Assembly: GCA_032622095.1 (NCBI GenBank)
Contig: CP136066.1
Coordinates: 46,036,911 to 46,100,910 of the forward strand
DNA from: Siphonodentalium dalli
Lineage: Eukaryota > Mollusca > Scaphopoda > Gadilida > Siphonodentaliidae
DNA: 64,000 bases
Direction of reading: 5' to 3'
The first letter of the stretch is position 1. Each line of letters opens with the position of its first letter. The notes beneath the pieces are model-generated. The model ran no database searches, had not been told where the DNA came from, and saw nothing but the letters and a program-made list of their open reading frames with translations. Position numbers and translations under genes: made by a program. Below, piece after piece: positions 43,338-55,264 of this stretch.

Positions 43338-45109
43338 TAAAAATCAATTTAAATCATCTGACGTCATATCACTATTCGCGCTGCCGATCGCCAATTTAAC
43401 AAATTGCTATAAGAAAAATGAAATGGCTCCAAAAAAATCCCGATTGGCTACAAAAATTGGCACCTAGCTTTTTGGCTTTGGCAATTGATAGCCACGGGCA
43501 TATAATTAAAGCCTTCTGTCAATCGGTCGGAAACAAAACACACATTGATATCCGGTCGCAACATAGCTAATTGGGTGCGCGCTTATGTCAGATCGACTTA
43601 TTATATTGCTGGGGTGAATGGGTTTCGAATTTCTACTCGATTATAACACTGAGTACAGCTATTGACTCCAATTTGACAAACATTAACCAAACATATAATA
43701 GGTAATGTGCTTGTTTTTTTGTTTTTGTTTTGGAAAACCAAATTCAAAAGTGGCAGCAAAAAATATTGGTCGGAAAAAAGTGGCAACAGAAAGTATCAAG
43801 TGGCTCTAAAAATAATGCAATTGGTAACAGTGCTGGTCCCTGTGAATTTTGGGCCAGCACGAACCCTGGTACCTATCCGATGACACTCCACGTGACAATT
43901 TACCATGTCTACCAATTGTCTTTTGCCATGATCCAACCGGTTGGTCGCCTATAGCCAGGCAGACAGACAAACAAACAAACGAACACACTCAATTGGGTTT
44001 TATTAGTATAAATACATGTGTACAATATATATATTTAATTTGCAACGGGATTAAGGAACACATGCGGGTTCCTTATACACGTATGTGTCTCTGTCTTGTA
44101 CCTATATTTCAAATAAAAAACTTGAGATGTTAAAAATTACATCTGCAATTGGATGGTATATTCTCTTGAAAGATACAGAGAGTTATAGTCTGTCCAACAT
44201 TGAAGTGCGAAGTTTTAAATCAATGCCGATCTGTAATTGGCCAGTGTCGGTTTTTCAATTTGTTGGATCAGTGATTTCAACGGCCAGTGGAAACACACCT
44301 GCTGGTGACAACGATTATTTAAAGCTTTGTGAGTTACATGGCGATAAACCGTTGAGCATCATGATATTTTGGAAATGGTCAGTCGTTCTAATCTTAATAC
44401 TGGAACTGCATGGACCTAATATATTGACCCGAATTGAAGAATCAAGTAATTAAACGTCGCTCTTTCCCCGGGGATAGACCTGTCGATAACAGCATGGATT
44501 GATTTGTATTTAAATTGTTTCAAACGTACAATGCATTAAAGTTGAGAATTGGAGGCACGTGATATGTCGATACAAACGTGTATACCGATTGTACTGACTG
44601 TCCAAGATCGCGAACCTTTCCACAGCTTGTATGAATTTGGTATAAATTTTGGATTCAAAGTGACTTAGTCGGACAGGTGCGTAGCACACTGTCCAATCAG
44701 AAGTAGGCCAGTCATCCTTGATGACCCTCAGCATTTATCTTCCTATTTTCGACTAGTCTGCCCATCTACTCTCCTCTCTAACATCACTATCTGTACAGAC
44801 TCTCATAAGCCAACTCAAATACCTTCTCATTCAAGTTTTCAGCTCTGTCAACTTTATTTATCACTTTTATCAAATGTATGTATCTGTAATTATTTATTGT
44901 AAAATGCTGATTGAATTTATCTAAACAAAAATCAAGCAATCAATCACTTCGGACTAAGTTCAATTTATAATTTCGGTGCATTACTGTATAGTTATGTGCA
45001 CACAACCTTGTATATATATTATCTATCTCATGTTACACATGTATGTGTCTGGGAATAAACCATTACAATAACAAAAAAGGGACAGGAAACGATAACAAAC
45101 GTTATTTCT
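43338..45109. other. no gene seen
   Basis: Short frames without family features. A GACAGACAAACAAACAAACG tail near 43963-43981 suggests the end of a SINE-like element. Confidence 0.45.
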
Positions 45110-45425
45110 TGGGTTATTCAGAAAGTCAGTCATAAAAAACATGCTTGACTGTGTCATTATAAACTTGACCACATCTTATGCAGAACACATTTTCATTAAA
45201 TTTCAACATACACAATAGTTGCACAATAAAAAAAAACACTTCTTGTGCGTTGAAAGTGCAATCCCTAAATATGTTTCAAGCAAACACGTTGAATGGGTTC
45301 CAGTTTGAGAATATCGGCGTTCCTAAGATTAGTAAGAGGTTTTGAGCCATAAATACCTATTGGTAATATAACACATTTGTATATCTTTAGTGAACTCATT
45401 GGAGTTAGGCCACCTGCGTAAATAA
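45110..45425 (-). pseudogene. LINE reverse-transcriptase C-terminal relic
   Basis: The minus strand reads SLKIYKCVILPIGIYGSK, then LKLEPIQRVCLKHILGIALS and, after a break, FCIRCGQVYNDTVKHVFYD. The YKCVxLPIxxYG / LExxQRxCLKHI pattern is typical of the region after the RT domain of invertebrate non-LTR retrotransposons, and the C..C..H ending fits their C-terminal zinc-knuckle. Only ~100 codons remain with a frameshift, so it is a 5'-truncated dead copy. Confidence 0.65.
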
Positions 45426-45924
45426 CTGCATTTGATAGCATGAAAATGTAACTCTTCTGTATCTGTAGATATTACAGTGCAGGAACCAATTCTGGTTGTA
45501 GACGCACTGGTCCAGGTGCTACCACGACCGAGTAACTTTAAACCCTGCGGTGACTCCAGTTGTGTTCTTTAACGTGCACACACAGAGGCGTGTACACGGG
45601 TCAGTCATTAATGTCCGCGCCAGATCGGACAGCGTACTGCACACACGACAACATACCTGGAAAAGTGTTGTAACGGGGGATGTCTGCATTTTGCATTCGG
45701 ATCTTTATTCAGAGATCTCGAATGAGACTTTTCAGCCTGACAAAGTTGGTATCTGACCGAGTTCTGATTTTTGTCAGAATACCCTGACCAGGTTGCGATC
45801 CCCGGTCCGCTAGCAAGAGACCAGTCCGCTACCTATCGCCTACCGACCCCCTCTTATCTTGGCACATATCTCGTCTACAAAGGAATATGTGGATGCTCGC
45901 CTTTGTATGGGTATACCTTTCGCC
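45426..45924. other. no gene seen
   Basis: Frames at 45550-45971 lack recognisable features. Confidence 0.4.
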
Positions 45925-47125
45925 CTCGCGAACAGTGTTTTTTTTTATCGAATCGATTAGCACTTGAATAATTCGAATATTTCGTAATATTGGTCGCCCA
46001 AATGATCAGATATATAAAGATGTTACCCGTTTTTGTCAATGTCAAAATTGTCTATGTCTATTAAATAGCACACGTTGTCATATTTTGCGAACGGTGCACG
46101 AATCGACAATTAAAGATATAATTTCTTTATAATATAACAACTATTTTGAAAATACCATTTTTTTAATTTTCGTGGGCCATAAATAACTTTATCGATTCAA
46201 AAACGCGGAGATGCAGATTCACTCTATTCACAAGTTGTTTCAAAGTCGAATCGAATGTCGAGGTCGAATCGAATAACAAAACCAATACCTAATATTCGTA
46301 GGGGCCTAAATTCCCCATTATAGTGACGTCATTCAATTCCGGAATTATTTGATTTACCGCACACGATAATTTACAAAATGGTATTTTCCAAATTGTTGTT
46401 CTATTATGTCTTTAATTATCGATCCATGCAGCGTTCACAAAAAAAAAAGATGACAACATATGTTATTTAAAGGCACGGTTGGCCTTAATTGTCCAAAATA
46501 TTCATATTTTTCCAAACACCGTAAACAGAAAAACATTAAAACGCATACAGTTTCGTTCATATATACCATGACCATCGCGTACATAGCATGCTATCATAAA
46601 GACCTACTATATTCTACTATATTTTACCTAAGCAAGAGCCTGATTGTGTTACAGAAGACAGCACAATGCTACTGGCTGATCACACACAAATGGCATAAAC
46701 GCTCTTTATTAGTCCCATATCAGGAATTCACCAACAAGAACGCTCTTTATGTTTACCATCATAATATAAACAAACACAAGAAAAGTAACTTTTTATGCTT
46801 TTGTTTACATAACAATGGTCAAACATATGACAATAACATACTGTTTATGTGATATTTCTTATTTGTATACGGACAAAGTCTGTCTAAATTTTGATGTTCT
46901 TTCTGTTTGTGGCGGTATTTGACGGGTGGAAATATTTTCACAGGATACCCACCGCCAAGGCCAACCGTACCTTTAATAGTCAGAGACATTTTTTATCGGA
47001 TCATTTCGGCGACCAAGATTACGAAATATTCGATTCGATATTCGATTTGTTATCGAATTATTGAGAGCTAATCGATTCGCAATTCGATTCGATCAAAAGC
47101 CCAATATTCGCAGATGCCTAGTTTA
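45925..47125. mobile_element. decayed hAT-like nonautonomous DNA with TCGAAT arrays
   Basis: ATCGAATCGATTAGC and ATTCGAATATTTCGTAATATTGG-like blocks near 45938-46000 are mirrored near 46985-47075. The right edge ATTCGCAGATGCCTA resembles the end of the hAT at 14751-16155 (ATTCGCAGGACCCTA). A second end-like ATTCGTAGGGGCCTA lies near 46294. Target duplications were not found. A separate MITE is nested inside. Confidence 0.5.
46467..46976. mobile_element. 510-bp MITE with ~20-bp terminal inverted repeats
   Basis: TTAAAGGCACGGTTGGCCTT (46467) is mirrored by AAGGCCAACCGTACCTTTAA (ending 46976). A 130-codon frame covers much of it but has no family features and uses the terminal repeat as its start, so I treat it as fortuitous. 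The element is nested in the TCGAAT-rich hAT-like DNA. Confidence 0.8.
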
Positions 47126-47206
47126 TTAGCTCTTTGACTGTAAGCAAAACGCCGAAATTAGTTGCGTATGTTCAACACCTTGGCCATCCCTACTAACATA
47201 TTCTGC

Positions 47207-49258
47207 CTAAAGATATCTAACATTTCCTCGTCGTCTTACTTTCTTATCATAGTAATATCCTAATACACCTCTAAGCTCACACCTCTCCATATGATGCATA
47301 TATATCGGTATCGATGGTTTCCTCTCGGCCCATGTGACGCACGTCTCTAAATTTACCCAAATGCAGTTTATGAAAATTGTGCTGATGATAACTAAGGTGC
47401 CGCAACATGAACGGACTGAGCGGACAATCTCCTCATCGATTTCGCCAGGAACCCGGAAACATTTGTCGTTGTCTTTGTAAGTTCCCAACAACGTTTGTAA
47501 TTCAGGGTTAATCGTGTGATACAATTGCAGTGCGAACTCCTTGCCTTTTGCAGAGTATGCCACGAAGAATAGCATTAACACGTTGAAATGCAGGTTCTCC
47601 AAGTGTCATTATGTTGTTACCAGACAGATTTATCAACCTGACGTTTGCTGAATGTGCTATATTTAGATTGAATACATTTAGTTTGTTGTTTGCAAGAATT
47701 ATCACGTTTAATTCATTATTATTCAAGAATATATTTTCCGGCAAAGTCCTAATATAATCGACGACAAAGTCTTTCCTAAACCTGTTTATTCATATAGTTG
47801 CATGATAGAAATGGCTTTGAAGAACAGTAAAAATGGCAGCCTGCCTGTTAGTGATATTTATACATTTATGATGTAAGTATTTTTACTTCTCTTTTGGGTT
47901 TTCTGTATATTTACATTCATGTTGTTTACAGTTTAAAGAATATTGCAATGCACGTCGTATGATTGTAGAGTTCGTGAATTTAGTGTGCTACCCAGGAAGT
48001 AGATCATGCCATGAATCTCTACACTGACATCCCCCCGGCAAACAACAATTTTTCCTGCCCCAACTGATTATATGAAACGTCAACAACTTCCAGATTCATT
48101 GAAAACGAGAAGAGATCCAAGAGTGGACAGTTCGGGTTTTATCCAATTTTGTTCCTTCCGATGTTCTTCAAATGCACCAACCCCCTAAATATGGTTGGTA
48201 TCAAATATGTAATGTTGTTGTCGCTAAGGTCTATTTCACGTAGATTGAGAAAGAAATTTTCCAATTCTAGATGAATTCTTTCCACTTGTGTTCCTTTCAG
48301 TGAGATAGTGGCCAATGAATTGTTTCTGTTGAAAGTAGGGCATGTATATTCAGTATAACAGCGACTTAATGCGTTGGTATACTTCAATCTTAACTCTGTG
48401 AGGTTTTCTGGTAGTGTATTAACACTATTGTGCGGGTCACATACGCCGGGAGAGCGCATACAACTATCGTCTTGATAACCCGGTACACGATTTCCAATTG
48501 AATTACCTTCCTTATTGCAGGGACGAGAGAACGTATTCCTTCAGATGCACCGGCATACACTCAACCAAATGAGACCATAAACACGGTGCCTTCCAAATAA
48601 ATCTCTTCCAGTTGTTCGAAAGTCAAATGCTCTTCAATAAAACCCAATGTGCGCAAGTCAGTTCGGCTCAATAACAGTGAGCCGGTGTAAGACATGTCTA
48701 TCACTTTTAGTTTCATCCTGATTAACGTTCGCACAAACTCCTCTCCAATTATCGTGATATCGCTGTTTGTCCAATGATTGATCATGCTCAAATTTAAATG
48801 ATTCAGAGGTGTGTTGAGGTTCTTCAAAATTACCGTGACAGCGTTAAATGTCAGGTAATAATTGTTACTGATGTTGAGAGACTTCAATCTGTTGAAATGT
48901 GTAAAACAACCGAAATCCCAATAAATCGGATTAAGGCCGGTGATTTATAAATACTCTACGTTGATGAGGTTCCGAAATGTAGCGTTGTTGGTTGCGAAAC
49001 CGCCAGCATATATTCCTAAAGACTTCAAAACTTTCCAGGAAGGATGACTTAAAAAATTGTTGATGTTTCCCCTGCTATAAGAACAATACAGTTCCACATT
49101 TTCCACTCCATCGGGAACCACGATAGCGTCGATGGAGCCTGCTTCAAAGCAACGGATTGTTAATTTCCCGGAAATGTGAACGCACGTGCCCGATTCGGGA
49201 CAAAACATCAGCCTTTGTTCCGAAAAGATCAACAACACGACAACAACGAACAACACAT
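47207..49258 (-). pseudogene. Toll-like receptor pseudogene (LRR ectodomain joined to TIR)
   Basis: In minus-strand order: a hydrophobic leader (VLFVVVVLLIFSEQRLM) and Cys-containing N-terminal region near 49200. Then a stop inside NVEYL*ITGL with the frame continuing, followed by leucine-rich repeats (LKSLNISNN, LNHLNLSM, LKVIDMSYTG, LEEIYLEG). Frame breaks follow near 48500. More repeats come after that (LREIDLSDNNITYL, LVHLKNIGRN), a gap, then LNVIILANNKLNVF and VRLINLSGNNIMTL. The last repeat changes frame directly into a TIR domain (FNVLMLFFVAYSAKGKEFAL, DKCFRVPGEIDEEI, LVIISTIFI, IPIYMHH). The LRR C-terminal cap and transmembrane helix are missing. With an internal stop, several frameshifts and a deletion it cannot encode a working receptor. 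No in-frame ATG is seen before the leader. Confidence 0.8.
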
Positions 49259-49259
49259 T

Positions 49260-52248
49260 CCTAATATAGGCAAAGCCCCTGGATAGCTAGGTTTGAATTC
49301 CATCGATACTGCAGTACTATTATTGAAGCCGTCACCTGGTAACTGTGATAATAGGCTCTGCTGTATACGCGTCTAACGCCAAGTTTTAAGAAAACGAAGT
49401 CAATCACCATTTAGTTATCCAGGGTAACGACTTAACTTGAATTCACAATGTTCTGTGCTCCCTCACACCAATTACTTGTATCCGTTACGTCCAATAATGA
49501 TCCCGCAACAGTGTGGATATCACATCCGTGAATGGTTTACTCTATGGGTGCCGAATTCAAGGAAAATATATGCGATAAATTAAACAAATAATCAATATAG
49601 GGAATCCTCCAACATGTTACAGATTGAATTAATTTTATATAAGCATGTCGGTTCATTTCATTTGCACAGTGAAGTTATGTAAACATGACGTGACTAAAGG
49701 CATGACTGAGGAGAGGATACATAAAAGCCACATAACTTGTTATCCTATCTCATTTCAACTACTGCATTTGCGCATGTATAAATTGTTAAGGGATGTTCTG
49801 TTGTTGTTTAAATAAATATTGTTTACACTAAAGAAGGATACGCATTCCACGCTCCTGTATAAAAGAACTGGCGCGGACCGGTTTCACTGGTATTTATATA
49901 AAGACCGACATTCTTCCTTTTATCTAAATTTTAGTGAAGCACATTGTAAGCTTATATATATGTGTGATTGATATAATCACACTTTTCGAAGAGGGGGTGG
50001 GGTATACTTGACTGACGTCGTCAGACTACCGGTCGGTCTGTTAATTTGTGCGTCCGTCCGTCCGTCCGTCTGGACAAATATATCTGAGCCGAGGGTTTCT
50101 GATCGGAATGACGTTTGGTATAGAAGTTCGCCATTGGGACTTCTTCGAAGGAGCACAATGACGTTTTTAGCCTTCTATTCAGTTACAGATTCATCCTTCT
50201 TTATATATATGCAAATAGTGGTTCTCTGTCGGGTCGTGCATATATCTCAGCGCCATGGTTTATCAAATTTGATATGGACCATCCCGACCATTGATGTTCA
50301 CCATCAGGAGTACTTTCAGAAATATTAATGTTGATGTTATTATATATTCATACAAATCCAAATGATAGTGGTGTCGGCCTGGATGCAAAACTGCCAGGTC
50401 AGAACACAAAATTAGTGTATAAATTAAAAGCAATAGCTTATCATTTACACCCCCACCTCCCCTCCCTATACTGCATATCAGACTCACCCAAACGTTTGAT
50501 ATGCCACCTCACACTATCGTCTATACCGATCTATAATTCGTTCCGCTATACTAAATACATTTTCAATCAATTTCTTTCTATTATTCCATAAGAAAAAAAC
50601 CCTCATTTTGATATATCTATCGATCCAGCCCACACTGTGAGTAGCTGAGTAACATATATACCAACAACCTCCTGTTAATGGACTGATGGGTCCGGTCATT
50701 GGTACGTTTTTTTTATATCAGAATCATTATTCGATCGTGCCAATCAGCCAATATACATGACTTGGAGGTCATAAATTGGCTTCCAAAAGAGGCACGTTTT
50801 AGGTTTCGAATTTTGGCCAGGTGAGTACAAATTCCAATATTCATCTTCAATATAGAGCGTCCATATAGAATGCTATAAATTATGATCTTTTGCATGCAAC
50901 TAATGGATGTTTTTGTTGATTTTCATGATTGTCACATAGTACCATTCTTTTTACTAATTCCGTGTCAAATCGGACGTGCACCTTTGATTATGTTATTCGG
51001 CTGGAACTAAATATACCAGATCGAATTACGTCTTCTACAGGAAATTCGTAATTTAATTTACGGCTCGAGCCATAAATGTTTACAGAAGACAACTTCGACT
51101 CAAATTATTTATTTTTCTATATATTATTGATATTAGATTGTTGTTATTATCGGGAATTTATTGAAAATGGCGTACAGTACCCCATTATTGTGGTCTATAT
51201 ACACATTTTGCTAAGTACGATAATACCTCTATTGTAAACCATGCAAGCTGAACATTTGTCGCTGAAACACTTGTTCTGATTGGTCGAAAGCTGATAACTT
51301 ACAGTTTTAGATACACCAGCATCACTGTTTCATGCTCGAACATACGGTTATCTCCTGGATAACTCCCACTCACATCCCTTATATCCCCAAACCCGGTCTT
51401 GGACAATGCATGATAATAATCCTTGAACAGGCTTATAGTCGTTATTGTGGCTGCTGGAGCTTTTTCAATGATATTTTCCAAAGCGTTTAGTTGAAACGAC
51501 TGACAGTGTTCAATTTGAAACAATTATATCTGGTAGTGTCATTCTGTTAACAACGATCTAAAGCCGAGACATTCACAAACAAGACATTCAAGTGTAAATA
51601 TTCAGCGACTGAGGTAGCAAACTAATTCTCCAAAGTGTACCGCATATTAATTATATATAGTGTTACATTATTAAAGAGACATAATCCAAATTAACGCTCC
51701 TAAATTATTATACCGTTGGCTTCGGGCGTAAAACATATTGGATTCGTGTCGATGAACCCACCCATCAAAGCTCAGAGTGATCAGATATCGATTTTTGAAA
51801 TCTGTTATTTTTCACCGCCTAGAATATTTGGCGGCCTAGCAAATATTCGACGAGTCGACCGACATACTCTTGATACTAAATTTCGTTGAACAAAATGTTG
51901 ATATATAAAACATTTTGGAAAATTTTATACTACAGTTGACAGTGGTTGGCATTATTTGTTGGTAATTGATCGATTCTGCTAACTAAACCGTCTTTTGAAG
52001 GAATGTTGTTGTTGTTGGAATCTGATGATAAGGGGACCACCGAATCGGAATGGGTACCTTTAATACAGTATTAATAGTTATAACAATCACCCTTGAGCAG
52101 TGCCACATTGCCGTCAAAATGCTCTAGAATCACGCATTCCATATTATATTTCTCTTTGATCAAATAAGTGACATGGGACAATGTTGAGGCTCCATGTGTA
52201 CGTGCCTTAAAATGCACTATCTACATTGAAATAGCGTGTCTGTCATTT
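49260..52248. other. no gene seen
   Basis: About 3 kb of AT-rich DNA. A (CGTC)n run at 50052-50071 resembles a similar one near 21330-21345. A minus-strand frame at 51299-51523 has no recognised domain. Confidence 0.45.
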
Positions 52249-52341
52249 GCAGAATGAGGTCCCCAGAGGGTGAATTTAGTGATGCTACCCCGCATATCGG
52301 GCTAGCATCACCAAAATCACCCTCTGGGGACCTCATTCTGC
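52249..52341. repeat. 93-bp near-perfect hairpin beside a possible splice donor
   Basis: GCAGAATGAGGTCCCCAGAG followed by GGTGA, TTT and GTGATGCTA is mirrored on the right, with about 38 bp per arm and a ~13-bp loop. Only two or three mismatches are present, so it is young or maintained. Confidence 0.9.
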
Positions 52342-52353
52342 TTACACATACCC

Positions 52354-52560
52354 GTGAATAATGCGTGTTCCGGTGTAGATGTTATACCTCTTGGAAGCAG
52401 AGTCGTGGTGACCGGTGTAGATGTTATACCTCTTGGAAGCAGAGTCGTGGTGGCCGGTGGAAAAGCAGTCGACGAGATTGGAGGTCTTGTACCATCGGGA
52501 AAAGTTGACGGTTGTTCCACTCTGTGATGTGTGCATGCCACCCCGCATCCACCTTCAACA
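52354..52560 (-). CDS. possible Thr/Pro-rich exon with a 42-bp internal duplication
   Basis: A minus-strand frame reads PPISSTAFPPA and then two copies of TTTLLPRGITSTP(V/E), followed by EHALFTG at a candidate splice donor (GG|GTATGTGT, about 52353). Thr/Pro-rich linkers of this kind are typical of extracellular mucin-like or lectin stalks. It lies ~10 kb upstream of the minus-strand FReD exon on the same strand, so it could be a linker exon of that gene, but nothing links them directly. An alternative frame in the same DNA cannot be excluded. The acceptor is unclear. Confidence 0.3.
52370..52455. repeat. 42-bp tandem duplication
   Basis: CCGGTGTAGATGTTATACCT ... GTCGTGGTGA is present twice in a row, in frame (14 codons) with the possible Thr/Pro-rich exon. 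Confidence 0.9.
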
Positions 52561-54940
52561 TATATAAATACATTTAGTCGTTTGCACAGTGTGGGGGGGG
52601 GGGGAGGGGTGTGTCTGCAGATAAAGTCCAGACACAGGGAGTGGGTGGGTTCGAAAAATGTGTGATGCAAATTTTTTTCAATCATCATATTTATGACAGA
52701 TATAATATGGAACATTAAGATATTGGAATTATATCACTTAGTTGTGTGCTGTGCTTACCTTTTTCATCATTTCTGAGTATGATATGCGCATATTAGTGAC
52801 CAGAGGACACTATATGCATCACGACACTCATGCATGGTGGTTATATTATACAGGTATATGCAGCCCAGCTGTGTAGCGTTTGAGTTGGCTCGTTGTGTAG
52901 CGTTTGAGTTGGCTCGTTGATCAAGCTACTTCAAGCAACAATTCATGTTATTTCATTTGAGAGGAACGGGTATTGAACACCCTATATAGATCCAACATCC
53001 GGGAAAATGAGGCTACCAGGAAATTGAGCAAACTTGTGTCGATAAGATTTATAAAGTACGCATGTAAGAAAACTGACATTTTATGGCTGTTGTCATTGCA
53101 TTGTAATATAATGTTCTATGCCTAGTTACTGCACATATATATAGCATATATTTGATGCCCCACTTCTTCAAATAACCAACAATACACATTATGCTTATTT
53201 TCTTGATAAACTTTGTAGTTCGTCCAAATTTACTGACATTTTGTACCTAGCGAAGAAGCTATTGTGATACACACATGCGAACTAATTATAACCCGCTACC
53301 AACTTGAAATTGGATCCCAGATGGTCACTTTGCATTTACATGGGATTTTTATCCCTCAACCACCCTACCGCTTGAATAATATGCTATATGTACCTTAGTA
53401 TTCGAAGTAAAAGTTTTTTTTATTCTGCAATAGTTAGGAGCACGGAGTGTTACAATATAGTGTGACATTCGTCAAACAAATAAAAAGTTAACCAGTTTTT
53501 CACAGAACTCAATGCAAGTCATCTGCATGATAACTTATTTTTTTCCCCTCAGTATTTCGACATAGAAGAAAAACCGCGAATATTGGAGCGTTCGTGAAAT
53601 GTGTTACTTTACCAGTGTAATTTAACGAAAGCGATAGTGTTCGAATACATTCGAAGGCGGGAGTGTTGTGAAAGAATTGGGTTTTTTTTAAACTCAAATT
53701 TTCTGCTGAAACTCGTTTAAGGCACTGGGAGGAATGCACGCGCGACTCTGCACAAGAGTCATTTATAGCAGATTTGTGTATGGCACAGAGTGGCCGCCGG
53801 GGAGTGCGTTCCCCTTCGTCGGACACACTGGACTGAGAAATCGAGAACTTGGAGCGTTCAATTTACTAGAAATTTCAAGCATTTTTTGAGAAATTGGCAT
53901 CCCTGATACCGGGATAACATGTCAGATGGAGCCTTTGTTGTGTATCGATAATCACTGGTGGACCAGGCGGTAGTCATGTGTTGATGGTGAATGAATGAAT
54001 AATTTATTTGGATAAGGCATGTACACATGCATCTAGTATTTATGAAATAACCGTGGAAAATAGAAATACAAATACAGTGTACACATGCACATAATCCGGG
54101 CGGTGATGTGGCACAATGGCCGTCTTCCCATCATCGCACATATACACTTAAAGGCAGGAATTTTTGTTCAGCACCTCTCGTCAATATACTTATGGTGTGT
54201 GTCTATATGAGGAAAGGGTCAGAAAGGCTATCTTATAAGGTATACCATCTCCATAGCAAGTCAGATCTATGTCTTTATGAGTTAAACTACATATTGGAAG
54301 TGATACATTGTGATGTAAAGTTGAGATTCGTTCATAACAATACAGAGGAGGGGTCATGAGTTATTTGTACTGTCTCAGCATGTTGCAGATCTAAATGTTT
54401 CCAAAGATAAACTATATGTACTATACGTACACTATGTAGCAAGTTAGAAGTCTAAGTATTTGCAAAGATAGACTACAAATATGTACTTACTGGGCTGAAT
54501 ACAAATGGTGTGAGAGTGCTTGATTCATAAATAAGATTCGAGGGAGGGAGTTGTCCATTTTATGTATAGCGCAGTTTTATAGTGACCAGTAATATGTAGT
54601 AATGTAATAATAAATAACATGTATACATGCATCAAAAAGTGATAAAAGAGGGATTTATTCTTGGAAAGGTTTTATGACACATAATTCGTGTGTGTGGGGG
54701 CGGGGGTACTGGATAATTTGCGAACACTCTATGTCTATTAATTTGTATTATTTATTTATTTGTACAGTCAGAGCAATATGGATTTTCGCAGTTGACCTTA
54801 CTTTTATAAATAGCAGATATGGCACAGTAGCATGTTATATATACATCTCCCAAACATTCCGAGCGTTGCTATTTGAATATGTCTGGAACTCCACAACACA
54901 CAAGGCGCCTATTTGCACAGTCTCAAACATTAAATTTGCT
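52561..54940. other. no gene seen; small tandem repeats
   Basis: A G run lies near 52593-52608. A 24-bp direct repeat (TGTGTAGCGTTTGAGTTGGC) occurs twice near 52871-52918. A minus-strand 105-codon frame at 53509-53826 has no family features and I do not call it. Confidence 0.45.
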
Positions 54941-55100
54941 TATTTTTATAGTTCTCATTATAACCATTTACTGTAAGTCGTTTAATAACTGCTATGATGT
55001 TGGTGATCCTGCAGAACTGCTTATTTTTATAGTTCTCATTATAACCATTTACTGTAAGTCGTTTCATAACTGCTATGATGTTGGTGATCCTGCAGAACTG
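54941..55100. repeat. 81-bp tandem duplication
   Basis: TATTTTTATAGTTCTCATTA starts two consecutive near-identical copies (54941 and 55022); only one base differs (TTTAATAAC / TTTCATAAC). Confidence 0.9.
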
Positions 55101-55264
55101 CTATGATGTTGGTAGAGCAAAATGATGTCGTCACGAAAAAGTACCGTTATGTTTTCTACAGTTGTCATTATCGCGGTGTTTGGCTAATCCGAGCATTTGG
55201 AAAAAAGCCAGTGTCTGTATGAAATATTCAAGAACATATCTATGAGAAGTCAATTTTTGCCGGT

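Noticed and set aside
46460-46852. 130-codon open frame
   Set aside because: It begins at the terminal repeat of a MITE and has no family features or low-complexity bias typical of a gene.
53509-53826. 105-codon minus-strand frame beginning MSDEGERTPRRP
   Set aside because: No recognisable domain, start context or splice support. Kept as unsupported.
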